Shown: positions 30,433-39,583, numbered from the stretch's first letter. The stretch: 64,000 nt of DNA from Salinisphaera sp. G21_0 (GCF_017744115.1 NZ_JAGHQW010000011.1:1-64000); one strand, 5' to 3'. A program made the numbers and translations. Notes: generated from the letters alone by a model not told the origin.

Positions 30433-31359
30433 TCAAATATTCAGTGCCAAAAATTCACGAGAGGGCGCAAAGAAGGCACAGCCGGTGACTGGCGTTGAAA
30501 AATTCATCAAATGATCATAGTGACCATGGGCATCGGCTTTAATCATCGCTTTCAGCATCAGATTAAAATGTTTTGGTGTCTTGCCATAGGCAATAAAGAA
30601 CAGGCCTGACTCCCTGGCGTCACCATAAGGCATACTATGGCGGAGAATCTCCATACTGTTGCCGTGTTCGTCTTTCAGATTGACCCGTTTGATATGGGCT
30701 ATGGGTGCCTTCTGTTCAGCACTGAACTCAATATTGTCCTCCTTGGTGCGCCCCATAATGGTTTCCTGATCTTTCAGTGGACACTGTTCCCACTCTTTTA
30801 AATGGTGAATATAGCGCTGGGTGTGGATATAGCTGCCCCCTGCAAACGGGTTATCCTCTTCCCCCACAAGCGCGACATCGGCACGGTGCTCACCTTCTGG
30901 GTTTTCAGTGCCATCGACAAATCCGGTCAGGTCACGGCTGTCCAGATACCGGAAACCGCTGATGTCTTCCTGAACCTGCACGTTATTGCCCAGCAGGCGA
31001 AGCACCTGATTCATCAGCAGAAAATTGATGTCCTTTCGGTCTGAGCGAATGTGCAGCAGCAAGTCGCCGGGAGTTGCAGGCGCTTCACGATCAGCGTCTT
31101 TGATGGCCATAAAAGGGCGCAGAGCCCCGGGTTTGCTGCCGGAATAAAGCCGGTCCCAGGCATCACTGCCAATACTGATGGTTGAGCTGAGCCTGGCATC
31201 GGGGTATTGCCTCGCCAGAGTTTCAGTAAGCTCTGGAATGCCGGAGAGCGTCTGGCGGATTTGCGATAGACTGTCGCTGTTGCTGTCTTTGATCGTCAGT
31301 ATCAGAAATTGAGCGTTGGTATTGGCATCCGGAGTGATGCCGGATTGAGGCGTTGGCAT
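30433..31359 (-). CDS. Dyp-type haem peroxidase
   Basis: A 308-residue dye-decolourising peroxidase. The catalytic GxxDG motif is in GFVDGTENP (about residues 150-158), the proximal haem His is probably in SYIHTQRYIHHLKEW, and the Arg/Phe-containing distal pocket is in MPYGDARESGLFFIAYG. There is no Tat signal, so it is cytoplasmic or packaged in a nanocompartment; no encapsulin gene is nearby. It oxidises phenolic compounds or porphyrins with peroxide; the physiological substrate is unknown. It is a single gene. Confidence 0.94.
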   Translation of the reverse strand: MPTPQSGITPDANTNAQFLILTIKDSNSDSLSQIRQTLSGIPELTETLARQYPDARLSSTISIGSDAWDRLYSGSKPGALRPFMAIKDADREAPATPGDLLLHIRSDRKDINFLLMNQVLRLLGNNVQVQEDISGFRYLDSRDLTGFVDGTENPEGEHRADVALVGEEDNPFAGGSYIHTQRYIHHLKEWEQCPLKDQETIMGRTKEDNIEFSAEQKAPIAHIKRVNLKDEHGNSMEILRHSMPYGDARESGLFFIAYGKTPKHFNLMLKAMIKADAHGHYDHLMNFSTPVTGCAFFAPSREFLALNI

Positions 31360-31786
31360 GGTCTTAAACCTTGAAAGTCTATGAATTGAATTGCCTGTCG
31401 CATTCGTGAGCGGTGATGGCTGGCTTTTGGTTAAGCCGGTTTCCAGTGTATGACAGCTGTTGTAAACCCTCCTTGCGCTGCGTCAGGCAATATATCGAAT
31501 AAAGTCGGTGTCTGGTTGTGGTGGACTGATCATTATATTACCACCACGGAGCATTTGTTACTGTCAGGGGTCAATGTTGTAAGTAGTTGGCCAAATGGAA
31601 TCGTATATTTCTGGCTAGTCAAAAAATATGATTTTATTAATGAAAAAGTTCTTATTCTGACTGCTATGGCTTTTTGCATAGGAGAAAATGGTGTAAGTGG
31701 TGAACGTGAATGATTACTTATTTCTGTTCTTAAAGACGCTCTATAAAATACTCCCTTGTGATTAAGGCGCAGAAGGAGTTGACCCC
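31360..31786. other. Intergenic region with a partial MITE
   Basis: About 430 bases between the divergent Dyp peroxidase and MATE genes. It holds the promoters of both and, at 31580-31639, a partial copy of the short inverted-repeat element also found at 35858-35949. The right part is AT-rich, and a strong AAGGAG ribosome binding site stands just before the MATE start. Confidence 0.5.
31580..31639. repeat. Partial copy of the 92-bp MITE
   Basis: The first 38 bases, TAAGTAGTTGGCCAAATGGA and the following 18, are an exact reverse complement of the right end of the element at 35858-35949. After an internal gap the matching continues as AAAATATGATTTTATT. The distal inverted end is lost. This shows the sequence is a dispersed element and not a chance hairpin. 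Confidence 0.75.
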
Positions 31787-33127
31787 TTGCTATCGGCTTC
31801 GGCAACTTACCGGCGGGTGTGGCATTTTGCCTGGCCTGCCATTATTTCCAATATTTCGGTACCGCTGCTGGGGCTGGTAGATGCCGCTGTCCTTGGTCAT
31901 CTCTCTGCACCGGAATATCTGGGTGGTGTTGCCGTTGCGGCAACCCTGTTCAGCATGATTTTCTGGGCTTTTGGTTTTCTGAGAATGGGGACCACCGGGC
32001 TGGTTGCCCAGGCAAAGGGCCGGAATGACCGTTATGCCCTGAGAAAGTGGCTGTTACAGTCCGTGGTTTTTGCGGCTCTCACAGGCTTGTTGCTGATTCT
32101 TTGCTCCCCGTTGATTTTACAGTTGGCGTTGCCTTTATTTGCCGCCAGTGATGTGGTGGCGAGGCAGGCGGAAATCTACTTTCAGATCCGGATATTGTCG
32201 GCACCAGCCGTATTGGTTAACTATGCGTTGATTGGTTGGCTGATAGGAATGCAAATGCCGAAGGGGCCGTTGTTTATCCTGGTTTTGGGTAATGCCGTCA
32301 ATATTGTACTGGACCTGTTACTGGTCCTCGGTCTGGGCTGGGCAACTCAGGGTGCCGCGATGGCAACGGTGATTGCTGACTATCTGGCGCTGTCTCTTGG
32401 GTTGTTGCTGGTGAGGCGGGTTCTGGCCGGTGATGATGGCCAGTTCAGTGCTGACATGGTGTTTGATATGGCTGCGTTTCGTCGGCTGATCATGCTGAAT
32501 CGCCACCTGTTTGTCCGTACATTGTGTCTGTTATCAGTACAGGCATTTTTTACCGCCCGGGGCGCTCGCCTGGGGGATGAAGTGCTCGCTGCCAATGCGC
32601 TGCTGATGAATCTGATGGTGCTGATTTCCAATGGCCTGGATGGTTTCGCACACGCAGCAGAAGCCCTGACCGGTGAGTCCATTGGCAAAGGTGATCGCCG
32701 ACAGTTTCATCAGATAGTCCGGGTAACCGGCTGGTGTTCCCTGATCTGTGGCGGGTTGTTCTGTCTGTCTCTTGGCCTTGGTGGTAAGGCTTTGCTGGGT
32801 TGGTTGACCAATATCCCGGAGGTTGCAGAACAAGCGTCTGTTTACCTGCCCTGGCTGGTCGCCATGCCGCTGATTGCTGTTTGGTGTTTCTGGTTGGATG
32901 GCGTCTTTATTGGCGCGGTCAGAACCGATATGATGCAGAACACAATGCTGATCGCCACGGTTCTGGTTTTTCTCCCGGTCTGGTTCCTGTTTCGTGATAT
33001 GGGAAATCAGGGCTTGTGGCTTGCTTACACGGTTTTTATGGCCGCCCGGGGCCTGGGACTGATCTGGGTGTATCGCCATTTTAGTAACCACGATGTCTGG
33101 TTTGCAGCCCGACATGACCTTTTATGA
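31787..33127 (+). CDS. MATE family efflux transporter (DinF-like)
   Basis: A 446-residue inner-membrane protein with about twelve helices and the DinF-type N-terminus (WHFAWPAIISNISVPLLGLVDAAVLGHL). MATE pumps export cationic drugs or toxic metabolites using sodium or proton gradients. The start codon is TTG: it has a good AGAAGGAG ribosome binding site about 8 bases upstream, and no ATG gives a better N-terminus. The next gene, a TusA-like protein, begins about 33 bases later and may be co-transcribed. Confidence 0.93.
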   Translation: MLSASATYRRVWHFAWPAIISNISVPLLGLVDAAVLGHLSAPEYLGGVAVAATLFSMIFWAFGFLRMGTTGLVAQAKGRNDRYALRKWLLQSVVFAALTGLLLILCSPLILQLALPLFAASDVVARQAEIYFQIRILSAPAVLVNYALIGWLIGMQMPKGPLFILVLGNAVNIVLDLLLVLGLGWATQGAAMATVIADYLALSLGLLLVRRVLAGDDGQFSADMVFDMAAFRRLIMLNRHLFVRTLCLLSVQAFFTARGARLGDEVLAANALLMNLMVLISNGLDGFAHAAEALTGESIGKGDRRQFHQIVRVTGWCSLICGGLFCLSLGLGGKALLGWLTNIPEVAEQASVYLPWLVAMPLIAVWCFWLDGVFIGAVRTDMMQNTMLIATVLVFLPVWFLFRDMGNQGLWLAYTVFMAARGLGLIWVYRHFSNHDVWFAARHDLL

Positions 33128-33159
33128 GGAGCTGGTTTGAAAGACTGGTTTAACGTTTG

Positions 33160-33438
33160 ATGTCAGAAATGTTGCTTGAAGAGAACGCTGGCACTATTGA
33201 AGTGCAGCATGAGCTGGATACCTGTGGCCTGTTCTGTCCGGAGCCGGTGATGCTGTTGCATAATAAAATCAGGGATATGGCGTCCGGTGAGGTGGTTCGG
33301 GTATTGGCGACTGACCCATCCACTAAACGTGATATCCCCAAGTTCTGTAATTTTCTGGAGCACCAGCTTCTTCAGCATCAAGAGACAGATGCTGTTTTTT
33401 CTTACTGGATCAGAAAGAAAAAGGTGGAACTGGTTTAA
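33160..33438 (+). CDS. tusA: TusA family sulfurtransferase
   Basis: A 92-residue protein with the TusA hallmark LDTCGLFCPEPVMLLHNKI, in which C26 is the persulfide-carrying cysteine, and the downstream GEVVRVLATDPSTKRDIPKFC. TusA passes sulfur to tRNA 2-thiouridine synthesis and other acceptors. It follows the MATE gene closely. It shows the normal fold length (about 80 residues) with a short N-terminal extension. Confidence 0.93.
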   Translation: MSEMLLEENAGTIEVQHELDTCGLFCPEPVMLLHNKIRDMASGEVVRVLATDPSTKRDIPKFCNFLEHQLLQHQETDAVFSYWIRKKKVELV

Positions 33439-33482
33439 TTGCCCCTTGAAAATATCAAAGGGCGGCATGGGATCGGATAGGC

Positions 33483-34676
33483 TTAAGCCGTTGTCGTCAG
33501 ATCTTCAGGCATTGGCGTCAGACTATTTATCAGCGCGTCAGCAGCACTTCTGGCGGCCCATTTTTCGCTGCCTTGATAATGCTCTCTCACCATTGCATCA
33601 CTGCGTTCCAGACCCATTGCAAGGGCAGTTCTATCCGAGAGTGCTGGATTGTCTGCCTGCGCCTGTGTTTTCAGAGACAAAACCTGGGCAGCTTTCAAGT
33701 AAGACTTCAGGTGTTTCTCCGAGTGGTGCGTGATGATTGAAGCCAGCACCATTGCTTTTGTGCTCATCTCAGATACAGGGTGGGATAACGCCTGAATTAA
33801 TTGTTCCATTTGGTCTTCTGGAACGTTGCCTTGTAAAGCAAGGGTCAGGTTTTCTTTATTGGTAAAATGCTGTTCCAAATCACTGGATTTATTCAGAAGT
33901 TCGTTTTTTGCCTGGATGAAAATCTCAGGATTAGGGTATTTGAAATTAGCAGAAAAAGTGGCCAGGTCTCCAGCTGTTTCAAGCTTCAGTTTCATAATTT
34001 GTGCCTCGATACGGCCTATATCGCCACCTGATGTTATCTGGTTCTTTAACAGTATCAGTGCATCTTTAACGCGTTGCTGCTTATCTTCCTGAAACCACGC
34101 TTCGATTTGCTTTTCTGCAAAGCCCTGCCGTTCAATGCCCATGCAATAAGAACCTGGCTCGGACTTGATCTGATTATCGGCCCTTGAAATGGCTCCCAGA
34201 TCTCTTTCCAGTGCTTCCAGTGTGTGCTCTTCCCTTGAAATGGCTCCCAGATCCCTTTCCAGTGTGGGCTCTTCACTTGTTGCAACTGATGGATCCTCAA
34301 GCGAAATGATTTTTTTTATAATATCATTTTGAATGTCACTAACTTGCTGAAGTATTAAAATGCCCTGAATACTGGCAAGATTACACTGGGCCAGAGCAAG
34401 AGCCGCGAAATTGTCATTATCCCGCTCTATGCAGCGGTCACTGTCGTTAGCATTATGAGAAGGGGCAAAAGGTCTAAAAAGATCAAAGATAGCATCTCTC
34501 ACGTAAAGGTCATCACTTAACAGGCTCTCTGCCTTTTTTAATCGGTCTGAAAAAACATCCTGAAGTGTTTGAAGTTCCGGGTTTACGGCGGCTTTCTCAG
34601 TCTGGGTATTTTCTGTGGTGCTGACAGGTGATGTTGCCCCTGTTAATGGAGAGAGTTGAGTGGAGGATGAAATCAT
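33483..34676 (-). CDS. Hypothetical effector-like protein, 397 residues
   Basis: Paralog of the protein at 28982-30196 by eye (see that entry); no named family recognised. The N-terminus is Ser/Thr-rich (MISSSTQLSPLTGATSPVST) without a signal peptide. Around residues 130-165 there is a short internal duplication: ERDLGAISR occurs twice, each copy preceded by TLE-type residues. The rest is helical and polar. The gene is convergent with tusA (45-base gap) and divergent from the F-box repeat gene. A secreted effector role is inferred from composition only. Confidence 0.7.
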   Translation of the reverse strand: MISSSTQLSPLTGATSPVSTTENTQTEKAAVNPELQTLQDVFSDRLKKAESLLSDDLYVRDAIFDLFRPFAPSHNANDSDRCIERDNDNFAALALAQCNLASIQGILILQQVSDIQNDIIKKIISLEDPSVATSEEPTLERDLGAISREEHTLEALERDLGAISRADNQIKSEPGSYCMGIERQGFAEKQIEAWFQEDKQQRVKDALILLKNQITSGGDIGRIEAQIMKLKLETAGDLATFSANFKYPNPEIFIQAKNELLNKSSDLEQHFTNKENLTLALQGNVPEDQMEQLIQALSHPVSEMSTKAMVLASIITHHSEKHLKSYLKAAQVLSLKTQAQADNPALSDRTALAMGLERSDAMVREHYQGSEKWAARSAADALINSLTPMPEDLTTTA

Positions 34677-34878
34677 CGATGATACCTCTTGAATTTATGG
34701 CATTCATTAATTGTTGCAAGAATGTCGTTTTGACTAATTGCTTGCAGAACAATGCTGCAGTTATGACCAGTCAGGCATTAATTAGTTCCGGCAAAGTTGT
34801 TGCAGGAAGAAGCCACAATGGAACTTTTTTCTGGGCCCGGGCTCAAAACAACCCGGAATAAAAGACGAAGGTTGACTT

Positions 34879-35868
34879 ATGCATCAAGCCGCTGATGTTT
34901 CACTCCAGTTAGAATCATTCATTCTTAATCCTCAAATACAGGATTCAGATATTCCATTTGCTTTTTTCGGTTTCAGGAAGGTGCATGTACAGGAAGTACG
35001 TAACCAACCGGATACCTGTCATTTGGCAGCACTTCCTGACATTGAACTGCAACTCATTGCCCGTCAGTTGAGTTTTTCTGATTTCGTCAATTTCAGTGCG
35101 ACCCATACACGCCATGTGTCGTGCCTCCGGTCAGATTTCCTGATTAAAGAAATTTTTGACCGCGATACATCCATGACATTGCTGCTCCTGGAAAGGGCGA
35201 ACAACAAAGCTAAATGTTACCTGGGCTGCCAGCAGTGGAATGACCAGCGGCTCACACCGGATGCAGTGATTGAGGCTTTCCCGGATTGTCCACAAAGCAA
35301 GATGGGAATAGCGCATTTCAAGGCAAAATGTTGCCTGGGAGGAATGCCGTTGAATGGCCAGCCGGTCACCCCGGAAGTAGTGGTTGAGGCTTTCCCGGAC
35401 ACTCCGGAAGGCCAACTGGAGATCGCACTGTTCAAAGTGGAATGTTGGAAGATGGAACGGTCGCTGTATGACCAGCCGGTCACCCCGGAAGCGGTGGTTG
35501 AGGCTTTTCCGGATACTCCGGAAGGCCAACTGGAGCTGGTGCGCTTCAAAGTAAACTGTTGCCTGGGAGGAATGCCGTTGAATGGCCAGCCAGTCACCCC
35601 GGAAGCAGTGGTTGAGGCTTTTCCGAATAATCTGAAAGGCATGATGAGTAGAGCGAGCTTCATAGAGCGGTGTTGCCTGAGGAACCTGCCGTTGTATGGC
35701 AAGCCGGTCACACCGGATGCGGTGATTGAGGCTTTCCCGGATTGTCCGGACGGCAAGATGATGGCAGCACGCTTCAAAGAGAAATGTTACCTGCATGGCC
35801 TGACGTTGAATTTTAAGGCGGTCTCATTAGATGTGGTGGCAGGTTGCTCCAAAGGGGTAAGTAGTTAG
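34879..35868 (+). CDS. F-box-like protein with 38-residue Cys-rich repeats
   Basis: A 329-residue protein. Residues 50-83 match the F-box pattern: LPDIELQLIARQLSFSDFVN, then a Thr-Arg-Val-Leu end (LP, E-L, I, L, D-F, F at the expected spacings). From residue 108 there are five full copies and one broken copy of a 38-residue repeat of the form CCLxxxPLNGQPVTPExVV, then EAFPDxPEGxLxxARFK. The same repeat makes up the proteins at 55955-56977 and 57153-59519. F-box proteins recruit targets to SCF ubiquitin ligases, so this may be a host-directed adaptor with a repeat-based target-binding part. The 3' end is formed by a MITE: the sixth repeat stops early, at a TAG inside the element. Confidence 0.75.
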   Translation: MHQAADVSLQLESFILNPQIQDSDIPFAFFGFRKVHVQEVRNQPDTCHLAALPDIELQLIARQLSFSDFVNFSATHTRHVSCLRSDFLIKEIFDRDTSMTLLLLERANNKAKCYLGCQQWNDQRLTPDAVIEAFPDCPQSKMGIAHFKAKCCLGGMPLNGQPVTPEVVVEAFPDTPEGQLEIALFKVECWKMERSLYDQPVTPEAVVEAFPDTPEGQLELVRFKVNCCLGGMPLNGQPVTPEAVVEAFPNNLKGMMSRASFIERCCLRNLPLYGKPVTPDAVIEAFPDCPDGKMMAARFKEKCYLHGLTLNFKAVSLDVVAGCSKGVSS

Positions 35869-35949
35869 CCCAATGAAATCATATTTTCTGACACATAGTA
35901 ACTGCCCGCGTAGCCAGAAATATACGATTCCATTTGGCCAACTACTTAT
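35858..35949. mobile_element. 92-bp MITE at the 3' end of the F-box gene
   Basis: Imperfect terminal inverted repeats: left end TAAGTAGTTAGCCCAATGAA, right end the reverse complement of TAAGTAGTTGGCCAAATGGA. The arms continue through ATCATATTTTCTG and CAGAAATATACGATT. A partial copy lies at 31580-31639. Its left end supplies the stop codon of the F-box repeat gene, which suggests insertion into a once longer coding region. It has no coding capacity. Confidence 0.8.
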
Positions 35950-35975
35950 AACCGGCCTTCAAACACGGGGCCGGA

Positions 35976-38150
35976 TTACAGTGTTTTATGCCGCCACACT
36001 GTGCACTGGGCAACCGTATGTTGATATTTCCGGGCTGTTTCCCTGATCACAAACGGGAGATCGACGGGGGGGCGTACCTCCTCAAAATGTTTGCTCAACG
36101 CTCTTTGCAGTCCGGTATAGGTGTCCAGGGCTTCACCATTTTCACGGATGCCACCGAGCCAGTTCTGGCGGGGTGTATACTCTTCCAGCCAGGTATAGGG
36201 CGAAGTGATCACGAGGATGCCGCCGGGGCGTATGCGCTCATGAATCATGTCCAGAAATTGCGCAGGGTTATTCAGGCGATCAATCAGGTTACCGGCAAAA
36301 ACAAGATCATAGTCGTTAAACATGGGTTTCAGGTTGCAGGCATCCCCCTGGGTAAAGCGGATACGGCTGGTATCGACATCATCCAGACCCATCTCCGTGG
36401 TATCGGCAATGAAGTAATCACCCAGTTCGCCTTCTGTGGTCAGGTGGTAGCGTATTTTTCCCCGCTCCTGCAACTCGGCCGCCGCAGAAATGAATCGGGC
36501 AGAGAAGTCGATGCCGTCCACATGTTGAAACCAGCGGGCCAGTTCAAAGCTGGTGCGCCCTACTGAACAGCCCAGGTCCAGTGCCCGTGTTCGGGGTGTA
36601 TCGCCACTGACTTCATAACAGAGACGGGCACAGGCTTCAGGGTAGTTGGGTACATCAAAGTAAGACTCCCCAAAATGGAACGCCAGATATTGGGCAACCA
36701 GGGCATCACTTTCATAAGGGTTGCTGGAGGTATTGGTCATGGCACTGGACTCTACGTAACGGAAACCGGCATGCTGGAAAAAGTGGCGGCGAAAGGCGTA
36801 GCGGGATTCTTTAATAGCGTAGTTGCCGGTTGATATCCAGCAACCCCCTTTAATCAGGTTGTGTCGTCCATCAAAGGTCGGGGTTGAGAAATCATCGTAG
36901 CAGGGGTGAACACGGAATCCTTCATAACCGTCAATGGGGGTGGTGGTCCATTGCCAGACATTCCCGATAATGTCATATAGCTCTCCGGTTCTGAATTGGT
37001 CAACCGGGCAGGATGAAGACCAGTATTCGAGATTGATATTTCCGGGGGCTTTGTCCCACCAGGGCTGGTCAGTACTGATGGCCTCCCTCAGGTGATACCA
37101 TTCGGCTTCACTGGGCAGCTGAATCTGTTTGCCGGTCACTTCTGACTTCCAGCGACAAAAGGCCTGGGCTTCATGACAGTTGACGTCTACCGGCCAGTTC
37201 CAGGGCATATCGATCTCTGCCAGCATGGTGCGGTAGCGATAACTGTCCCCTTCGGGGATCCAGAATTCGGGGTGGCGCGCTTTACCATCCGTGTTGCTGA
37301 ACGTGTTCCAGGCCCAGCCTTCATCCGTCCACCAGCGTTCATTGTCATAACCACCGGCATCGATAAAGGCTTTAAACTCCTGATTGCTCACCAGGTATTC
37401 GCTGGCTTGGAAGGGTGCCACATCAACCTCGCAGCATCCATATTCATTGTCCCAGCCGTAGAGTAAATTATCGTAATCTTTGCCCAGGCGAAGTGATCCT
37501 CCGGGCATTTCAATCAGGCGGTTTTCCGGTGCTGACCCTGTGTCTGTGCAGTGTTGCCAATAACTGTGCGGCCTGACGTAGGAGATTGGTAGCTGGCGAA
37601 TCAGTACCGATGAGGTTTCAAGGTGAATGCGTTCATGTTCAATGCCCATCAGAATGATCCAGGCCTGACTCTCCCAGTTGATGGGTATCTCCAGTGGCAT
37701 GTTCCGGATGAAACCGGAAACCAGTGCCCTGACTTTACTGCGGTAGTCACGAACCTGTTGCACGGTGGGCCATTGGTAGTTGTTTTCGTCCAGATCATCC
37801 CAGGACATTTCATCCACACCAATGGCAACGGTGGACTCAATATAAGGGTCAACTCGTTCCGAGATCAGTTTTGCGGTGATCAGTTTGTTCACAAAAAAAG
37901 CGGCAGTGTGCCCGTAATAAAAAATCAACGGGTGACGGAGGGGGATTGCCTTTTCGTACCAGGCTTTCTGGCAGGCCAGGGTTTCAAACAGCAGCTCATA
38001 TTGATCAAACGTCTGGTGGAAATAATTTAATAACTCCTGTCGTTTGTTCTCAGGGCTGCCGTCATTTAGAACTATAGTTCGTGTTATTTTTTGGGGATGA
38101 TCGTCCGGGGTGACACTGTGGTCTATTTGACTCGCAGTATTCTCAGCCAC
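35976..38150 (-). CDS. ovoA: 5-histidylcysteine sulfoxide synthase/methyltransferase OvoA
   Basis: A 724-residue enzyme of ovothiol biosynthesis. The N-terminal DinB-like domain provides the iron ligands (H81 in YYGHTAAFF; H172 and H176 in GIEHERIHLE). The central FGE-sulfatase-type domain (about 215-465) has GCCEVDVAPFQASEYLVSNQ and GNVWQWTTTPIDGYEGF. The C-terminal SAM methyltransferase domain (about 490-720) has the motif ALDLGCSVGRTSFELAR. It couples cysteine to histidine with oxygen, and the methyltransferase adds the N1 methyl group. All three domains are intact, so it should make a 4- or 5-mercaptohistidine antioxidant, common in marine animals and their partners. It is monocistronic, and the following plus-strand gene is convergent with it across a MITE. 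Confidence 0.95.
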   Translation of the reverse strand: MAENTASQIDHSVTPDDHPQKITRTIVLNDGSPENKRQELLNYFHQTFDQYELLFETLACQKAWYEKAIPLRHPLIFYYGHTAAFFVNKLITAKLISERVDPYIESTVAIGVDEMSWDDLDENNYQWPTVQQVRDYRSKVRALVSGFIRNMPLEIPINWESQAWIILMGIEHERIHLETSSVLIRQLPISYVRPHSYWQHCTDTGSAPENRLIEMPGGSLRLGKDYDNLLYGWDNEYGCCEVDVAPFQASEYLVSNQEFKAFIDAGGYDNERWWTDEGWAWNTFSNTDGKARHPEFWIPEGDSYRYRTMLAEIDMPWNWPVDVNCHEAQAFCRWKSEVTGKQIQLPSEAEWYHLREAISTDQPWWDKAPGNINLEYWSSSCPVDQFRTGELYDIIGNVWQWTTTPIDGYEGFRVHPCYDDFSTPTFDGRHNLIKGGCWISTGNYAIKESRYAFRRHFFQHAGFRYVESSAMTNTSSNPYESDALVAQYLAFHFGESYFDVPNYPEACARLCYEVSGDTPRTRALDLGCSVGRTSFELARWFQHVDGIDFSARFISAAAELQERGKIRYHLTTEGELGDYFIADTTEMGLDDVDTSRIRFTQGDACNLKPMFNDYDLVFAGNLIDRLNNPAQFLDMIHERIRPGGILVITSPYTWLEEYTPRQNWLGGIRENGEALDTYTGLQRALSKHFEEVRPPVDLPFVIRETARKYQHTVAQCTVWRHKTL

Positions 38151-38526
38151 GTTTCCTCTCCTGAATGTTGATGTGTGGGGCGTTGAGCAATCAGTTAGCC
38201 GTCAGCAGAACCAGCACTAAACAGTATGATGTGTTTCATTATAGAGAAACAGCATATCCATGACTTATTGCTGTTAAACGATAGTGTACGGAGCAAATGC
38301 AATAGGTGATCAAACAGCAATCATCCAGATTTTATGTGGACAATGTTGTGGATAAGCCGTTAGGTGATCAGGGAGAGCATTAGGTCAGACAGCTTTACTG
38401 ATATCGACTATTTTTTGACCACTCTCGCAGCAGCTAACCCAGTCAGAAAAGGTGCTCTATATTCATGCATAACAACTTTCCGAGGCTGCGTAACAACGTG
38501 CCCGGAAATTTTTCCAACGCTCACTG
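38151..38526. other. Intergenic region upstream of ovoA
   Basis: About 375 bases holding the ovoA promoter (right of 38150). Beyond it are fragments with no usable reading frame. The last part reads in frame into the phage-type relic at 38527 but is interrupted by stops. Confidence 0.4.
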
Positions 38527-38760
38527 GTGGATGCTGCCGAGTATTTAGGCACTAAGTACCAGGCCATGTATGGCAAGCGGATGGAGCAGCTGCTGAACTA
38601 TCTGGAGGAAACCGATGATGTGGCTACCTTTCGGCAGAAACTGGTGGAGATGATGAAGGAACCGCCTGCGGATGAGGCGGTGGAGACAGTAAGGAATGCT
38701 TCGTTTTTTGGGTGGTTGATGGGGTTGATGTCAGGTGGGAATTCAAGATTCAAGACCTAA
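38527..38760 (+). pseudogene. Possible relic of a Mu gp29-like phage protein
   Basis: A 77-residue open frame with a GTG start. The segment RMEQLLNYLEETDDVATFRQ, then KLVEMMKEPPADEAVETVRN and a hydrophobic FFGWLMGLM, resembles the extreme C-terminal helices of Mu gp29/DUF935 head (portal) proteins. Upstream the same frame reads QRARKFFQRSLVDAA before meeting a stop, so the gene is a truncated 3' remnant. It has no convincing ribosome binding site. The phage assignment is by pattern and only moderately likely; an unrelated small gene is the alternative. Confidence 0.35.
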
Positions 38761-38950
38761 TGGAATGGTCCGCCCCGCTCCTAAAACGGCTTCAAATGAG
38801 CCAGGATAGAATGAGTTTTGCGGAACATCATTCAGAATAAGAAACGGAGCGAACCATTCATGGGCAAGATTAACAAATCAGGAGTAAACCAGACAGCAGG
38901 TTGTTTTTTTCACTTTTCATCAGCCAACCAGCGAAAGCCCCCATTATTAA

Positions 38951-39583
38951 TTACCAAAAGCCGAAGCCCGGTAAACCCAGAGAGGTTGAGCCGCCAGAAG
39001 TCAGCTTGTAGGCACCGGACGCTACTTCCGAGGTTGATCTACCACTAACGATTTCAGAGATAGCATAAGTAGTAGGGTGAAGGGAGCAAACATTGCCGAT
39101 GCTTGGCAATAGAGAAGAAGAGTACAGTCCTGGCTGGGACTGAACTGGTGCTGTGCGGATGGAACCAGCTCCCGGGTAAGGCGGAGGTTCAGCCGTTAGT
39201 GGCTCCTGTTTATGTTGCTGCCTAACTGCAAGGGGGCCCAGTTCGGTGGAGGTAGCGATCTCTCGATTACGAAGCGTAATGTAATCGCAGTTATCTGCGC
39301 AGGCATTTACACAAAGACACATGACGAAAGAAAAGCAAATGCCAACAGACATGCCGCCGAAGGCACCAACGACAGTTTCGCCAACTGTGCCTGCAGTATT
39401 ATAGGCTACAACACCACCAATAGCAGCACCTCCAGCGGCAGTCATCGGTGTCATTATGCCACACGCAAGGCGATCTTGTTTAATTCGCTCACAATTAAGG
39501 GTGTAGTCACATAACCGGTGAGCCTCTGATTGTGTTGTCACCGTTAAAGACCTGGCATTTGAGAGATTCATAGAGAGATTCAT
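38951..39583 (-). CDS. Hypothetical PPxY-motif membrane protein
   Basis: A 210-residue protein of unknown function. Residues about 40-95 contain hydrophobic, Gly/Ala-rich segments (MTAAGGAAIGGVVAYNTAGT and VGAFGGMSVGICFSFVMCLC) that could be two membrane helices. The C-terminal half is Pro/Ser/Gly-rich and holds a PPxY motif in AEPPPYPGAG, the classical ligand of WW domains in Nedd4-type ubiquitin ligases. The N-terminus is Ser/Asn/Thr-rich. A degenerate copy of the C-terminal half with two PPxY motifs lies 1.9 kb away at 40850-41256. Effector function is inferred. Confidence 0.6.
   Translation of the reverse strand: MNLSMNLSNARSLTVTTQSEAHRLCDYTLNCERIKQDRLACGIMTPMTAAGGAAIGGVVAYNTAGTVGETVVGAFGGMSVGICFSFVMCLCVNACADNCDYITLRNREIATSTELGPLAVRQQHKQEPLTAEPPPYPGAGSIRTAPVQSQPGLYSSSLLPSIGNVCSLHPTTYAISEIVSGRSTSEVASGAYKLTSGGSTSLGLPGFGFW

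Noticed and set aside
35131-35796. Long minus-strand open frames opposite the F-box repeat gene
   Set aside because: They mirror the period of the repeat on the other strand, as expected of antisense frames in repetitive DNA.
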